From IMG/VR virus record IMGVR_UViG_3300029882_000050, positions 1 to 43,218 of that record: DNA of 43,218 nt. One strand, written 5' to 3'. The position numbers and the translations under genes were made by a program. Position 1 is the stretch's first letter. Each line of letters starts with the position of its first letter. This document shows, one piece after another, positions 37,623 through 43,218 of this stretch. The notes under the pieces were generated by a model that made no database searches, was not told the origin of the DNA, and saw only the letters and a list, made by a program, of their open reading frames with translations. Source of the stretch: a virus.

Positions 37623-37741
37623 TCTGCGACACGTGCAAGGATGCGGCGGACGGCGTCGAGGGTGGTCAGCACTGTGGGGAGCCGAACGAGGTCACCCAGA
37701 CGTGCACGTGCCAGCACCGTGAGAAGGAGCAGCAGGAGTGA
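37619..37741 (+). CDS. 40-residue Cys-rich peptide
   Basis: ATG 37619 in the previous stop codon (ATGA). MICDTCKDAADGVEGGQHCG then EPNEVTQTCTCQHREKEQQE holds CDTC, HC and CTCQH, enough for one or two metal ions. Couples to the next gene by GTGA. Unknown. Confidence 0.6.
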   Translation: MICDTCKDAADGVEGGQHCGEPNEVTQTCTCQHREKEQQE

Positions 37742-37887
37742 AGCCGATCGACGTGTACCGGCAGCCGGACCGCACACTCGTCCTGGCGTCGCTGGCGGGG
37801 GTCTTCCTGTCCCTGGTGCTGCTCGGAATCGTGGCGCTGGTCGCTGTCGTCAACCCCATGGTGGCGCTGTGGGTGTCCAATTCATGA
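37738..37887 (+). CDS. 49-residue membrane peptide
   Basis: GTG 37738 within the previous stop. Polar N-terminus (MKPIDVYRQPDRT), then LVLASLAGVFLSLVLLGIVA and LVAVVNPMVALWVSNS: one long membrane helix. Fourth gene of the SLOG chain. Function unknown. Confidence 0.6.
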   Translation: MKPIDVYRQPDRTLVLASLAGVFLSLVLLGIVALVAVVNPMVALWVSNS

Positions 37888-37903
37888 CCAAGAGGACCGA
37901 CAC

Positions 37904-38536
37904 GTGAAGAATCTCCATTATGAGATCGTCCTGGACCGCTCCGGGTCCATGCAGCGTATCAAGGCGGACACTGAAGGAGGTCTCGCGGCCTTCCTGGAGA
38001 CGCAGCGGGTGCTGGTGGACATGGATGTGACCGCCTCGCTGCACCAGTTCGATGAATGGTACGAAACGGTGTACGTGGACAAGCATGTGTCCGAGGTACC
38101 CGAGTTCACCCTGGTACCTCGGGGGCTTACCGCACTGCACGATGCGATCGGCCGGACCGTGTCAGGGCTGGAGGCCAGACTCAAGGACTCCCAGCCGGAG
38201 CTCCACCCTGACACGGTCGTCGTGGTGATCGTCACAGACGGCCAGGAAAACAGCTCACGAGAGTTCACAGGGGCGGATGTCAAGGAGCTGATCACGCGTA
38301 AGCGTGCGGACGGGTGGGAATTCCTGTTCATGGGGGCCGACCAGGACGCGGTGACGGCGGGCCGTGACCTGGGTGTGATGGGCAGCAACAGCATCAGCTA
38401 CGACACCCGTCGGGCAGGGAGCACCCAGGTGGCATGGGCCTCCGCTGTCAACAGCACCGTACGCGGAGCGTCGGGGCTCGGGTACGGGTTCACCGAAGAG
38501 GAGCGCGAGGCGACACGCTCCGGCGTCCAGCAGTAG
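37904..38536 (+). CDS. VWA-domain protein
   Basis: 210 residues, GTG 37904. Metal-site motif DRSGSM (D11, S13, S15), T76 in RGLTALHDAIG and D112 in IVTDGQEN complete a MIDAS. Sequence continues FTGADVKELITRKRADGWEF and FMGADQDAVTAGRDLG, as in TerY-like or stand-alone bacterial VWA proteins. Such proteins often act with TerD proteins or AAA+ partners; a TerD-family gene is at 30494. The binding partner is not known. Followed by a terminator-free gap with an operator promoter. Confidence 0.8.
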   Translation: MKNLHYEIVLDRSGSMQRIKADTEGGLAAFLETQRVLVDMDVTASLHQFDEWYETVYVDKHVSEVPEFTLVPRGLTALHDAIGRTVSGLEARLKDSQPELHPDTVVVVIVTDGQENSSREFTGADVKELITRKRADGWEFLFMGADQDAVTAGRDLGVMGSNSISYDTRRAGSTQVAWASAVNSTVRGASGLGYGFTEEEREATRSGVQQ

Positions 38537-38555
38537 AACCGCAGGTCAGCAGCTG

Positions 38556-38584
38556 TAGACAGTAATGTCTACGGCTGCTAGTCT
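38556..38584 (+). promoter_or_regulatory. Promoter with palindromic operator, before gene at 38623
   Basis: TAGACA (38556-38561), 17-base spacer, TAGTCT (38579-38584). The palindrome GTAGACAGTAATGTCTAC (38555-38572) matches the shared operator with compensating changes in both arms, and GCAGC/GCTGC extends it. The leader has ATCAGCACAAGGAAGCGATG. Confidence 0.7.
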
Positions 38585-38622
38585 TTACCTATCAGCACAA
38601 GGAAGCGATGAAGGAGCAGATC

Positions 38623-39114
38623 ATGACGAACACCACGGCCCAGGACTTCCGCGACATGGCCGCAGCTGCGGAGAAGGAGAAGGAGACGTCGTTCGAGCGC
38701 TGCGACACGGACGGTTTCCTGTCCCAGTGGGGCCACGGCATGATGGCGCAGCAGTACCGGTTGCAGGCGGAGATTGAGGAGAACGGCGGTCTGTGGGAGT
38801 ATGCCGCACTGTTCGACCTGCAGGGCAACCTGGTCCCCGCCAAGGAGGTCGAGACCCGGTACGGCTACAGCTGGGCACTCCTGGACCCGCAGAACCCGGA
38901 GGGCAGGTTCCTCGGGTGGTTCAACGAGTCCAACGCCCAGAACGACGCACGCAAGATCGCCACCGACGCAAAGAAAGGCTTCTACGTCGGAGTTGTCAAG
39001 GTGCCAGCCTACGCCAAGCTGGCCGGTGGCAACGCCATGTGCCTGAACGCGGTGGCGCTCCGCAAGGACAACGGGTTCTCCGCTGACGCGATCATCGTGG
39101 ACAACGGAAAGTAG
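38623..39114 (+). CDS. Hypothetical protein under operator promoter
   Basis: 163 residues from ATG 38623, eight bases after AAGGAG; an ATG at 38608 is in frame but poorly placed. MTNTTAQDFRDMAAAAEKEK begins a helical part; then ENGGLWEYAALFDLQGNLVP, RYGYSWALLDPQNPEGRFLG and KGFYVGVVKVPAYAKLAGGN form alternating strands. I know similar hypothetical proteins in Streptomyces phages but no function. Single-gene unit with own promoter. Confidence 0.7.
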   Translation: MTNTTAQDFRDMAAAAEKEKETSFERCDTDGFLSQWGHGMMAQQYRLQAEIEENGGLWEYAALFDLQGNLVPAKEVETRYGYSWALLDPQNPEGRFLGWFNESNAQNDARKIATDAKKGFYVGVVKVPAYAKLAGGNAMCLNAVALRKDNGFSADAIIVDNGK

Positions 39115-39129
39115 CAGGTCAGCGGGGGG

Positions 39130-39159
39130 TGGACATCCGTGTCCACCCCCCGCTAGGAT
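39130..39159 (+). promoter_or_regulatory. Promoter with palindromic operator, before gene at 39206
   Basis: TGGACA (39130-39135), 18-base spacer, TAGGAT (39154-39159). Palindrome GTGGACATCCGTGTCCAC at 39129-39146, itself within a longer G-run/C-run dyad (GCGGGGGGTGGACA...). Leader contains ATCAGCACAAGGAAGAGA. Confidence 0.75.
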
Positions 39160-39205
39160 AGTCCTATCAGCACAAGGAAGAGACCCGGAACCCGAGGAGA
39201 TCGTT

Positions 39206-39544
39206 ATGAGCTACACCAGTGACCTGCGCGCAGCACACAAGCCCGGTGTCAACAAGATCGTGTACTCCAGTGCTCCGTACGAGGGCCACGAGATGGCGTA
39301 CGAGCCCCGTAATCGCCACGACGCCCTTCCCTGGGTCCTGGTGCTGGACGGGACGCGCCGCAGGGGCTACCGCTTCAGCGGGCGCGAGTGCCACCTGCAG
39401 ATGAACCGCTACACGGTCAAGGATTGCGGTCGGTCGTTCGCGGTCGTGGACAACACAACAGGTGAGTACGCCGCTTCCGGGTTCCTCAGCAGGTACGCCG
39501 CTACGGATAAGGCGGAACGCCTGGAGGCATCCCTAGCCAAGTGA
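39206..39544 (+). CDS. Hypothetical protein under operator promoter
   Basis: 112 residues, ATG 39206 with GAGGAGA upstream. Reads MSYTSDLRAAHKPGVNKIVY and RNRHDALPWVLVLDGTRRRG, then FSGRECHLQMNRYTVKDCGR and a helical end (SRYAATDKAERLEASLAK). Compact alpha/beta layout; not recognised. Own promoter with operator. Confidence 0.7.
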   Translation: MSYTSDLRAAHKPGVNKIVYSSAPYEGHEMAYEPRNRHDALPWVLVLDGTRRRGYRFSGRECHLQMNRYTVKDCGRSFAVVDNTTGEYAASGFLSRYAATDKAERLEASLAK

Positions 39545-39568
39545 TCCATTACAGGCTATAGTGTCCCC

Positions 39569-40237
39569 ATGGACCGTATGCATGAGCCCGGAAGCGTCAG
39601 AGCACTGCTCCATGACGCTTCCGGGCTGGTGTGGCGGCTCAATGGACTCTTGGAGGCCATGGTGCCCTGGCGCAGCGGGCAGCGGGACGAGGTGGCACGG
39701 CAGACCAACAAGACCGCGTCCACGCCACCCTGGCAGTCCCAGGCAGCCAACCTGGTCATGGACCTGCACGCCGAAGCCCGGCGTATGGAACGACTGCTGG
39801 TCGTGACTGTGGTCGGCACCCAGGGCAGTGAGCCGCGCGGGGGGTCCAGCGAGAACACCAAGAACGCCCTGGACGCGCTGACCGTACTCACAGAGATCAC
39901 GGACGACACGGATGTGTGGGACATCCTGCGCTCCCTGGAGCGGTGGATCATGCGGGCGGAGGTGGTTTTGGGGTACCGTGAGCCGGTACGACGCCTGCCG
40001 CGTCAACCCGGGGAAGGCGAACCACGGTGTCCGTGGTGCCAGTACCTCACACTGCGCTGTCTTCCAGCGTCGGGCAGGGTGTCGTGTGTGAACCCGGAGT
40101 GCCGCGACGACGAGGGCCGCAAGCCCCGTGCTGTACTCTCGGTGAGCCTGTCCGGCGTGTCGGTGCTCACCTGGCAGGACGGCTGGTGGCAGGACTCCCG
40201 TGGGCACCTGGGGGAAATCGAGGGAGAGGAAGGATGA
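39569..40237 (+). CDS. Zinc-ribbon protein of actinophage type
   Basis: 222 residues, ATG 39569; a TATAGT -10-like box is at 39557-39562, but the nearby ribosome site is weak. N-terminal 130 residues are helical (SVRALLHDASGLVWRLNGLL, SWERWIMRAEVVLG-like). Residues about 155-180 carry a ribbon, CPWCQYLTLRCL...CVNPEC, followed by a strand pair (AVLSVSLSGVSVLTWQDGWW). Such proteins are widespread in Streptomyces phages without known role. Its stop overlaps the next ATG (ATGA), beginning a coupled chain through to 42870. Confidence 0.7.
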   Translation: MDRMHEPGSVRALLHDASGLVWRLNGLLEAMVPWRSGQRDEVARQTNKTASTPPWQSQAANLVMDLHAEARRMERLLVVTVVGTQGSEPRGGSSENTKNALDALTVLTEITDDTDVWDILRSLERWIMRAEVVLGYREPVRRLPRQPGEGEPRCPWCQYLTLRCLPASGRVSCVNPECRDDEGRKPRAVLSVSLSGVSVLTWQDGWWQDSRGHLGEIEGEEG

Positions 40238-40653
40238 CCATGACACGCACAACGTTCGATGTGGACAAGCTCCGTGAGGTGCTTGACAGCGTCGTGGCGC
40301 AGGATCCGGACCACGTGGACCGGCGTCCGGCAGGGAAGCTCCCCCCGCGCTACCTGGACTGCGGGAAGCCCGCGTGCCTGGTCGGTGTGATCCTCGCCCG
40401 ACTCGGCGTCAGCCGGGGACTCCTGCGGGAGCTGGACAAGGAGGGCTCTCCGCTCTGGGCGTCGCGGCACCCGATCCGCAAGCGGTTCACGCCCGAAGCC
40501 TGGGCACTCCTGTCCTACCTCCAGTCATGGAACGACGGACGACGCCCCTGGGGGCTGGTGAGACGTGACGCCTTCCGCTTCCGCGCGGACCCGTACTGGA
40601 CCAGCCCGGGACCCTGGTGCACCGCTGACAATGCCATCGCCAAGGAGGAATGA
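40234..40653 (+). CDS. Hypothetical protein of actinophage type
   Basis: 139 residues from ATG 40234, overlapping the previous stop and preceded by GAGGAAGG. Contains DKLREVLDSVVAQDPDHVDR, PRYLDCGKPACLVGVILARL and RFTPEAWALLSYLQSWNDGR, helical throughout; CGKPAC may hold metal. Similar hypothetical proteins exist in actinophages. Coupled to the nucleotidyltransferase gene. Confidence 0.7.
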   Translation: MTMTRTTFDVDKLREVLDSVVAQDPDHVDRRPAGKLPPRYLDCGKPACLVGVILARLGVSRGLLRELDKEGSPLWASRHPIRKRFTPEAWALLSYLQSWNDGRRPWGLVRRDAFRFRADPYWTSPGPWCTADNAIAKEE

Positions 40654-41330
40654 CCATGGAGAACGTCCTGTTGTCGGGTGTTGTGGGGTCCACAGCCTAC
40701 GGACTGGCCCACGAGGAGTCGGATATTGACCGGCTCGGTGTCTACGCCGTGGACACAAGGGCCCTCCACGGGCTGGAGAAGCCCGCAGAAGCCCATGTCA
40801 CCACAGACCCCGACACCACGTTCCACGAGGCCAGGAAGTACTGCAGCCTGGCACTGAGCTGCAACCCCACGGCCATGGAGCTGATCTGGCTGGAGTCGTA
40901 CGAGACGGCCACGGCTCTGGGCCGTGAACTGGTGGCGATCCGGGACAGCTTCCTCTCGGCGCACCGGGTGCGTAACAGCTACCTCGGGTACGCCAGCCAG
41001 CAACTTGCCAAGATCAAAACCCGTGGGCCGGACGCGCGGATCCGCTCCGAGAAGCACGCACGACACCTGGTGCGGCTCCTGGAACAGGGCACCGTGCTGC
41101 ACCGCACGGGACAACTGACGATCAGACTGCCTGACCCGGAATGGGTCGCGGACATGGGTGTGGAGATCGCTGAGCACCCCGCGCAGGGTGACTCACTGCT
41201 CCGCACCTGCGAAGAGGTGTTCGACCGCCCTGGCGCACTCCCCGAGTCGCCCGACCGCCAGCCCGCTGAGGCATGGCTGCAGCGGGTCCGTGCGGCCCAC
41301 TACACGCCCCAGGAGGCGCTGCGTGGGTAA
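40650..41330 (+). CDS. Nucleotidyltransferase-superfamily protein (COG3541-like)
   Basis: 226 residues, ATG 40650. Pol-beta-type signature GVVGSTAYGLAHEESDIDRLG: G13-S14 and metal-binding D25, D27. A following strand carries a possible third acid. The rest (ARKYCSLALSCNPTAMELIW, RVRNSYLGYASQQLAKIKTR) is the helical C-terminal part seen in phage and bacterial COG3541-like proteins. It likely transfers a nucleotide to an unknown target; with tRNAs close by, RNA end modification is possible. Well-preserved catalytic residues. Next gene starts in its last codons. Confidence 0.82.
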   Translation: MTMENVLLSGVVGSTAYGLAHEESDIDRLGVYAVDTRALHGLEKPAEAHVTTDPDTTFHEARKYCSLALSCNPTAMELIWLESYETATALGRELVAIRDSFLSAHRVRNSYLGYASQQLAKIKTRGPDARIRSEKHARHLVRLLEQGTVLHRTGQLTIRLPDPEWVADMGVEIAEHPAQGDSLLRTCEEVFDRPGALPESPDRQPAEAWLQRVRAAHYTPQEALRG

Positions 41331-41592
41331 GGGCTGGACGTCGGTGGGGCTGCCCGCTGTCGGGGACGACGAGACGCTGTGGACGGTGGCCGAGGCGGCG
41401 TTGCTGCTCGGTCCTCCCGTGCTTCCCGTGACCCGGGTGCGGCAGCTGGTGGCGCTCGCCGGGCTCTCGCCGGTGGGCAGGCGCAAGGTGTCACTGCCCC
41501 GCGCCCCGGGCCGGTACGCCCGGGTGTACCGCGCTGTTGACCTGATCGAGGCATACGACCGGCTTGCCGGAGTGAGGGGCGCGGACGGGTGA
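41323..41592 (+). CDS. Small helix-turn-helix DNA-binding protein
   Basis: 89 residues from GTG 41323 with AGGAGG upstream. ETLWTVAEAALLLGPPVLPV, TRVRQLVALAGLSPVGRRKV and YARVYRAVDLIEAYDRLAG match the MerR/excisionase-like winged helix pattern with a wing of basic residues. A candidate for binding the operator palindromes in this block, purely by inference. Coupled by GTGA to the next gene. Confidence 0.65.
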   Translation: MGKGWTSVGLPAVGDDETLWTVAEAALLLGPPVLPVTRVRQLVALAGLSPVGRRKVSLPRAPGRYARVYRAVDLIEAYDRLAGVRGADG

Positions 41593-41786
41593 GCAGGGCC
41601 CTGCGCCTCACACTGTGGCGAGGGCTGCTGCAGCGGACCAACGACCTGGCCCAGGAGTGGGAGCGCTTGGGGTACCCGCACCTGCCGGAGCAGCCGACAG
41701 GGAATCACAACGCCCTGAACGATGCGCAGTTCAACTACATCCGGGCACTCACCCTGGACGCCTACGCCAAGCAGCAGAGGACATGA
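41589..41786 (+). CDS. 65-residue helical protein
   Basis: GTG 41589 in the previous stop. MSRALRLTLWRGLLQRTNDL, AQEWERLGYPHLPEQPTGNH and NDAQFNYIRALTLDAYAKQQ: two to three helices. Not recognised. ATGA overlap with Tad2 gene. Confidence 0.6.
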   Translation: MSRALRLTLWRGLLQRTNDLAQEWERLGYPHLPEQPTGNHNALNDAQFNYIRALTLDAYAKQQRT

Positions 41787-42079
41787 CCATGGATTTCGGT
41801 GACGCGCTGAGGGAGGTCCGGGGCGGCAACCGGATCAGCCGTACGGGTTGGAACGGTTCCGGGATGTACGTGGTGTACCAGCAGGGGTACCCTGCTGGTA
41901 TCGGGATCAATGCCAACACGGCTTTGGCCACAGGCATCCCCGAGGGCACGCAGTGCGTGTTCCGGCCGTACCTGATGATGTACACGGCCCAGGGTGAATT
42001 CGTGCCGTGGGTGGCGTCACAGACGGATATCCTGGCGGAGGACTGGACGTACCTTCCGCCGTACCCAAGGAAGGAATGA
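41783..42079 (+). CDS. tad2: Tad2 homologue, DUF2829 (Thoeris anti-defence 2)
   Basis: 98 residues from ATG 41783 (or ATG 41789, MDFGDAL). The whole DUF2829 pattern is visible: FGDALREVRGGNRISRTGWN, GSGMYVVYQQGY, CVFRPYLMMYTAQGEFVPWV and ASQTDILAEDWTYL. Tad2 proteins form tetramers that capture gcADPR-type signals made by the ThsB TIR protein, so the Thoeris effector is not activated. Conserved Trp, Pro-Tyr and the VPWxASQxDxLAEDW block are all intact. It lies in a coupled chain of small unknown genes that might hold further anti-defence factors. Family identity is strong; activity against a Streptomyces Thoeris system is inferred. Confidence 0.88.
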   Translation: MTMDFGDALREVRGGNRISRTGWNGSGMYVVYQQGYPAGIGINANTALATGIPEGTQCVFRPYLMMYTAQGEFVPWVASQTDILAEDWTYLPPYPRKE

Positions 42080-42291
42080 CCATGACACGACACCGCAAGG
42101 GCGACGACAAGCCTACAAGCAAGGGCCACGGGGGAACGTTGAGCGAGGACGAGCTGCTCGACAGCATGCCCGCCGCGCCCGACCACGCGAAGAACCCGGG
42201 CATCGACGGGTCTGCGGCAGCTGCCGCACAGTTCGACAAGGACTTCGAGGCATCCCGCCGGAAGTCCCTCAAGAAGCAAAAGGAGAAGTGA
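42076..42291 (+). CDS. 71-residue charged protein
   Basis: ATG 42076 (ATGA overlap; AAGGAAGGA upstream) or ATG 42082. Lys/Asp-rich, likely disordered: MTMTRHRKGDDKPTSKGHGG, then ELLDSMPAAPDHAKNPGIDG and a basic helical end (FEASRRKSLKKQKEK). Immediately downstream of tad2. Unknown. Confidence 0.6.
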   Translation: MTMTRHRKGDDKPTSKGHGGTLSEDELLDSMPAAPDHAKNPGIDGSAAAAAQFDKDFEASRRKSLKKQKEK

Positions 42292-42293
42292 CC

Positions 42294-42560
42294 ATGAGTG
42301 CACTCGGAGATGAGCTCCACAAGCTGCTGAGCCATGTCACCAAGGACAGCGGGATCGCCAAGGAAGACGTAGAGGCGTTCCTGGCCACCCTGGAGGGCCA
42401 GCTGACCCCGTTCGTGACCAACCTGCTGGGCAGCATCCTCAGTGCCTTCAAGACGGACCTTGAGGCCCTGCTGGCGGGCCTCAAGGCGGAGGCACCCACG
42501 GTGGTCAAGGACGTCGAGACCGACGCGGGGACGGTGGCTGAGAAGACCGCTGCTCCGTGA
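42294..42560 (+). CDS. 88-residue helical protein
   Basis: ATG 42294 with AGGAGAAG upstream. MSALGDELHKLLSHVTKDSG, EAFLATLEGQLTPFVTNLLG and SILSAFKTDLEALLAGLKAE are amphipathic helices, followed by an acidic tail. Apolipoprotein- or phasin-like pattern but no family assigned. Coupled to the next gene by GTGA. Confidence 0.6.
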   Translation: MSALGDELHKLLSHVTKDSGIAKEDVEAFLATLEGQLTPFVTNLLGSILSAFKTDLEALLAGLKAEAPTVVKDVETDAGTVAEKTAAP

Positions 42561-42745
42561 GCCTCTGGGAGCTGGACGTCCGCAACAACCTTGACCTTGC
42601 GGCATCGGACCTCAATCTGCTCCAGGGGGACCGTGTGTCAATGGCTACAGTGGAGGCGGTCAGCAGTCTGGCGCAGGCCAAGGCGACGATTGCGGTAGCT
42701 CAAGCGATCATGCACCTGGCGCATGTCATCGGAGGGCAGCAGTGA
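42557..42745 (+). CDS. 62-residue helical protein
   Basis: GTG 42557 in the previous stop codon. MSLWELDVRNNLDLAASDLN then VSMATVEAVSSLAQAKATIA and VAQAIMHLAHVIGGQQ: mainly Ala-rich helix. Not recognised; coupled on both sides. Confidence 0.6.
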   Translation: MSLWELDVRNNLDLAASDLNLLQGDRVSMATVEAVSSLAQAKATIAVAQAIMHLAHVIGGQQ

Positions 42746-42870
42746 CGATCCACGTCACCTGGGAGAGCATCCTCGTGGGGTTCGGGGTGCTGGCACTGCT
42801 CTGGTACCTGGTGCGGTTCCTCTTGGGGTTCGCGCTCATGTGCCTGTTGTGGTTGATGCAGAAGTTCTGA
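42742..42870 (+). CDS. 42-residue membrane peptide
   Basis: GTG 42742 in the previous stop (GTGA). MTIHVTWESILVGFGVLALL then WYLVRFLLGFALMCLLWLMQ and KF: hydrophobic nearly throughout, one or two membrane helices. Last gene of the chain that began at 39569. Function unknown. Confidence 0.6.
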   Translation: MTIHVTWESILVGFGVLALLWYLVRFLLGFALMCLLWLMQKF

Positions 42871-42884
42871 AGGTACGCAGGGGG

Positions 42885-42913
42885 TGGACACTGGTGTCCA
42901 CCCCCTGTAGTAT
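42885..42913 (+). promoter_or_regulatory. Promoter with palindromic operator, before gene at 42947
   Basis: TGGACA (42885-42890), 17-base spacer, TAGTAT (42908-42913). Palindrome GTGGACACTGGTGTCCAC at 42884-42901 is a near-perfect dyad, flanked by G-run and C-run. This copy is the closest to a consensus. Confidence 0.75.
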
Positions 42914-42946
42914 GCGGAAGAGGAACGAGGGGAAGGAAGGAACGAG

Positions 42947-43168
42947 ATGCGTGCCGTACGGATGGTGGGTTGTGAGCTCCTGTGGTGGATGGTGTACCTA
43001 GCTGCGTTAGTGGCCGGGGGCGCTGCGGGTGAGGCGCTCTGCGCCATTCCCTGGGGCAGGGACCCGGTGTGGGCAGTCCTGGTGTGCGTGCTGGCTGCCA
43101 TGGGCGTGCTGTGTGTCGGGAGCTTCCTGGGGCGGTCTCGCTTCAGGGTCAATCTGTGGGATGCTTGA
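42947..43168 (+). CDS. 73-residue two-helix membrane protein
   Basis: ATG 42947 with GGAAGGAA upstream. Helix 1: LLWWMVYLAALVAGGAAGEA; helix 2: VWAVLVCVLAAMGVLCVGSF; a short Gly/Arg/Asp loop between and a polar C-terminus. Holin-like in size but no lysis partner is in view, so function is open. Controlled by the operator promoter just upstream. Confidence 0.65.
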   Translation: MRAVRMVGCELLWWMVYLAALVAGGAAGEALCAIPWGRDPVWAVLVCVLAAMGVLCVGSFLGRSRFRVNLWDA

Positions 43169-43192
43169 GTCCCACGAGGAAAGGAAATGATC

Positions 43193-43218
43193 ATGGGTCT
43201 GTTCGGTAACGACAACCT
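43193..43218 (+). CDS. Start of next gene, cut by window edge
   Basis: ATG 43193 behind AGGAAAGGAAAT, reading MGLFGNDN before the window ends. An ATG at 43187 is also possible in the same frame. Nothing more can be said. Confidence 0.55.

Noticed and set aside
1-43218. CRISPR arrays, insertion sequences, integrase or attachment sites
   Set aside because: No regularly spaced repeats, transposase or recombinase motifs were seen in the translated frames.

Overview
The window is part of a large, GC-rich, tailed double-stranded DNA phage genome of siphovirus type, most likely from a phage of Streptomyces or a related actinobacterium. The reasons are the high GC content, the frequent GTG starts, Shine-Dalgarno sequences of the AAGGAGG type, the head and tail gene order, and the cargo (TerD, Tad2, several tRNAs). 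No host gene, insertion sequence, CRISPR array or integrase was seen. Host and phage group are inferences.

Left part, positions 29561 down to 1, all on the minus strand: one late virion-assembly block. In transcription order it holds small terminase, large terminase, small coupled genes, a fibre-like protein, a coiled-coil repeat protein, a portal-MuF-ParB-like fusion carrying an intein, a capsid protease/scaffold fusion with zinc ribbons, the major capsid gene, decoration and fibre-like proteins, several zinc-binding small proteins, head-tail connection proteins, the major tail protein, two overlapping tail-assembly chaperone frames, tape measure, a tail hub-like protein, and a further tail gene cut by the window edge. 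The major capsid gene is in three pieces (15059-15463, 14670-14743, 12200-13532), separated by two predicted group I introns. The second intron carries an EDxHD-type homing endonuclease. So portal and capsid, two essential head genes, both hold self-splicing elements.

Positions 29562-29790 form a divergent control region. Right part, 29791-43218, all on the plus strand: short, tightly coupled accessory genes, often with ATGA or GTGA overlaps. They include a TerD-family protein, a HAD-type phosphatase, small zinc-ribbon and membrane proteins, a tandem pair of paralogues whose first copy is cut by an in-frame TAG, three regular tRNA genes (two Thr, one Phe) plus two odd tRNA-like genes, a YspA-like SLOG protein, a VWA-domain protein, a nucleotidyltransferase, a small HTH protein and a DUF2829/Tad2 homologue (Thoeris anti-defence).

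Regulation: an 18-bp palindrome of the form GTGGACA-N4-TGTCCAC occurs five times. In four copies its left arm is the -35 box of a promoter with a TAGNNT -10 box 17-18 bp away. In three of these, plus one promoter without the palindrome, the leader then carries a CAGCACAAGGAAGCGA-like element. This suggests a phage-encoded regulon controlling the accessory genes. The fifth copy covers the start codon of the capsid protease gene and may link accessory control to late genes.
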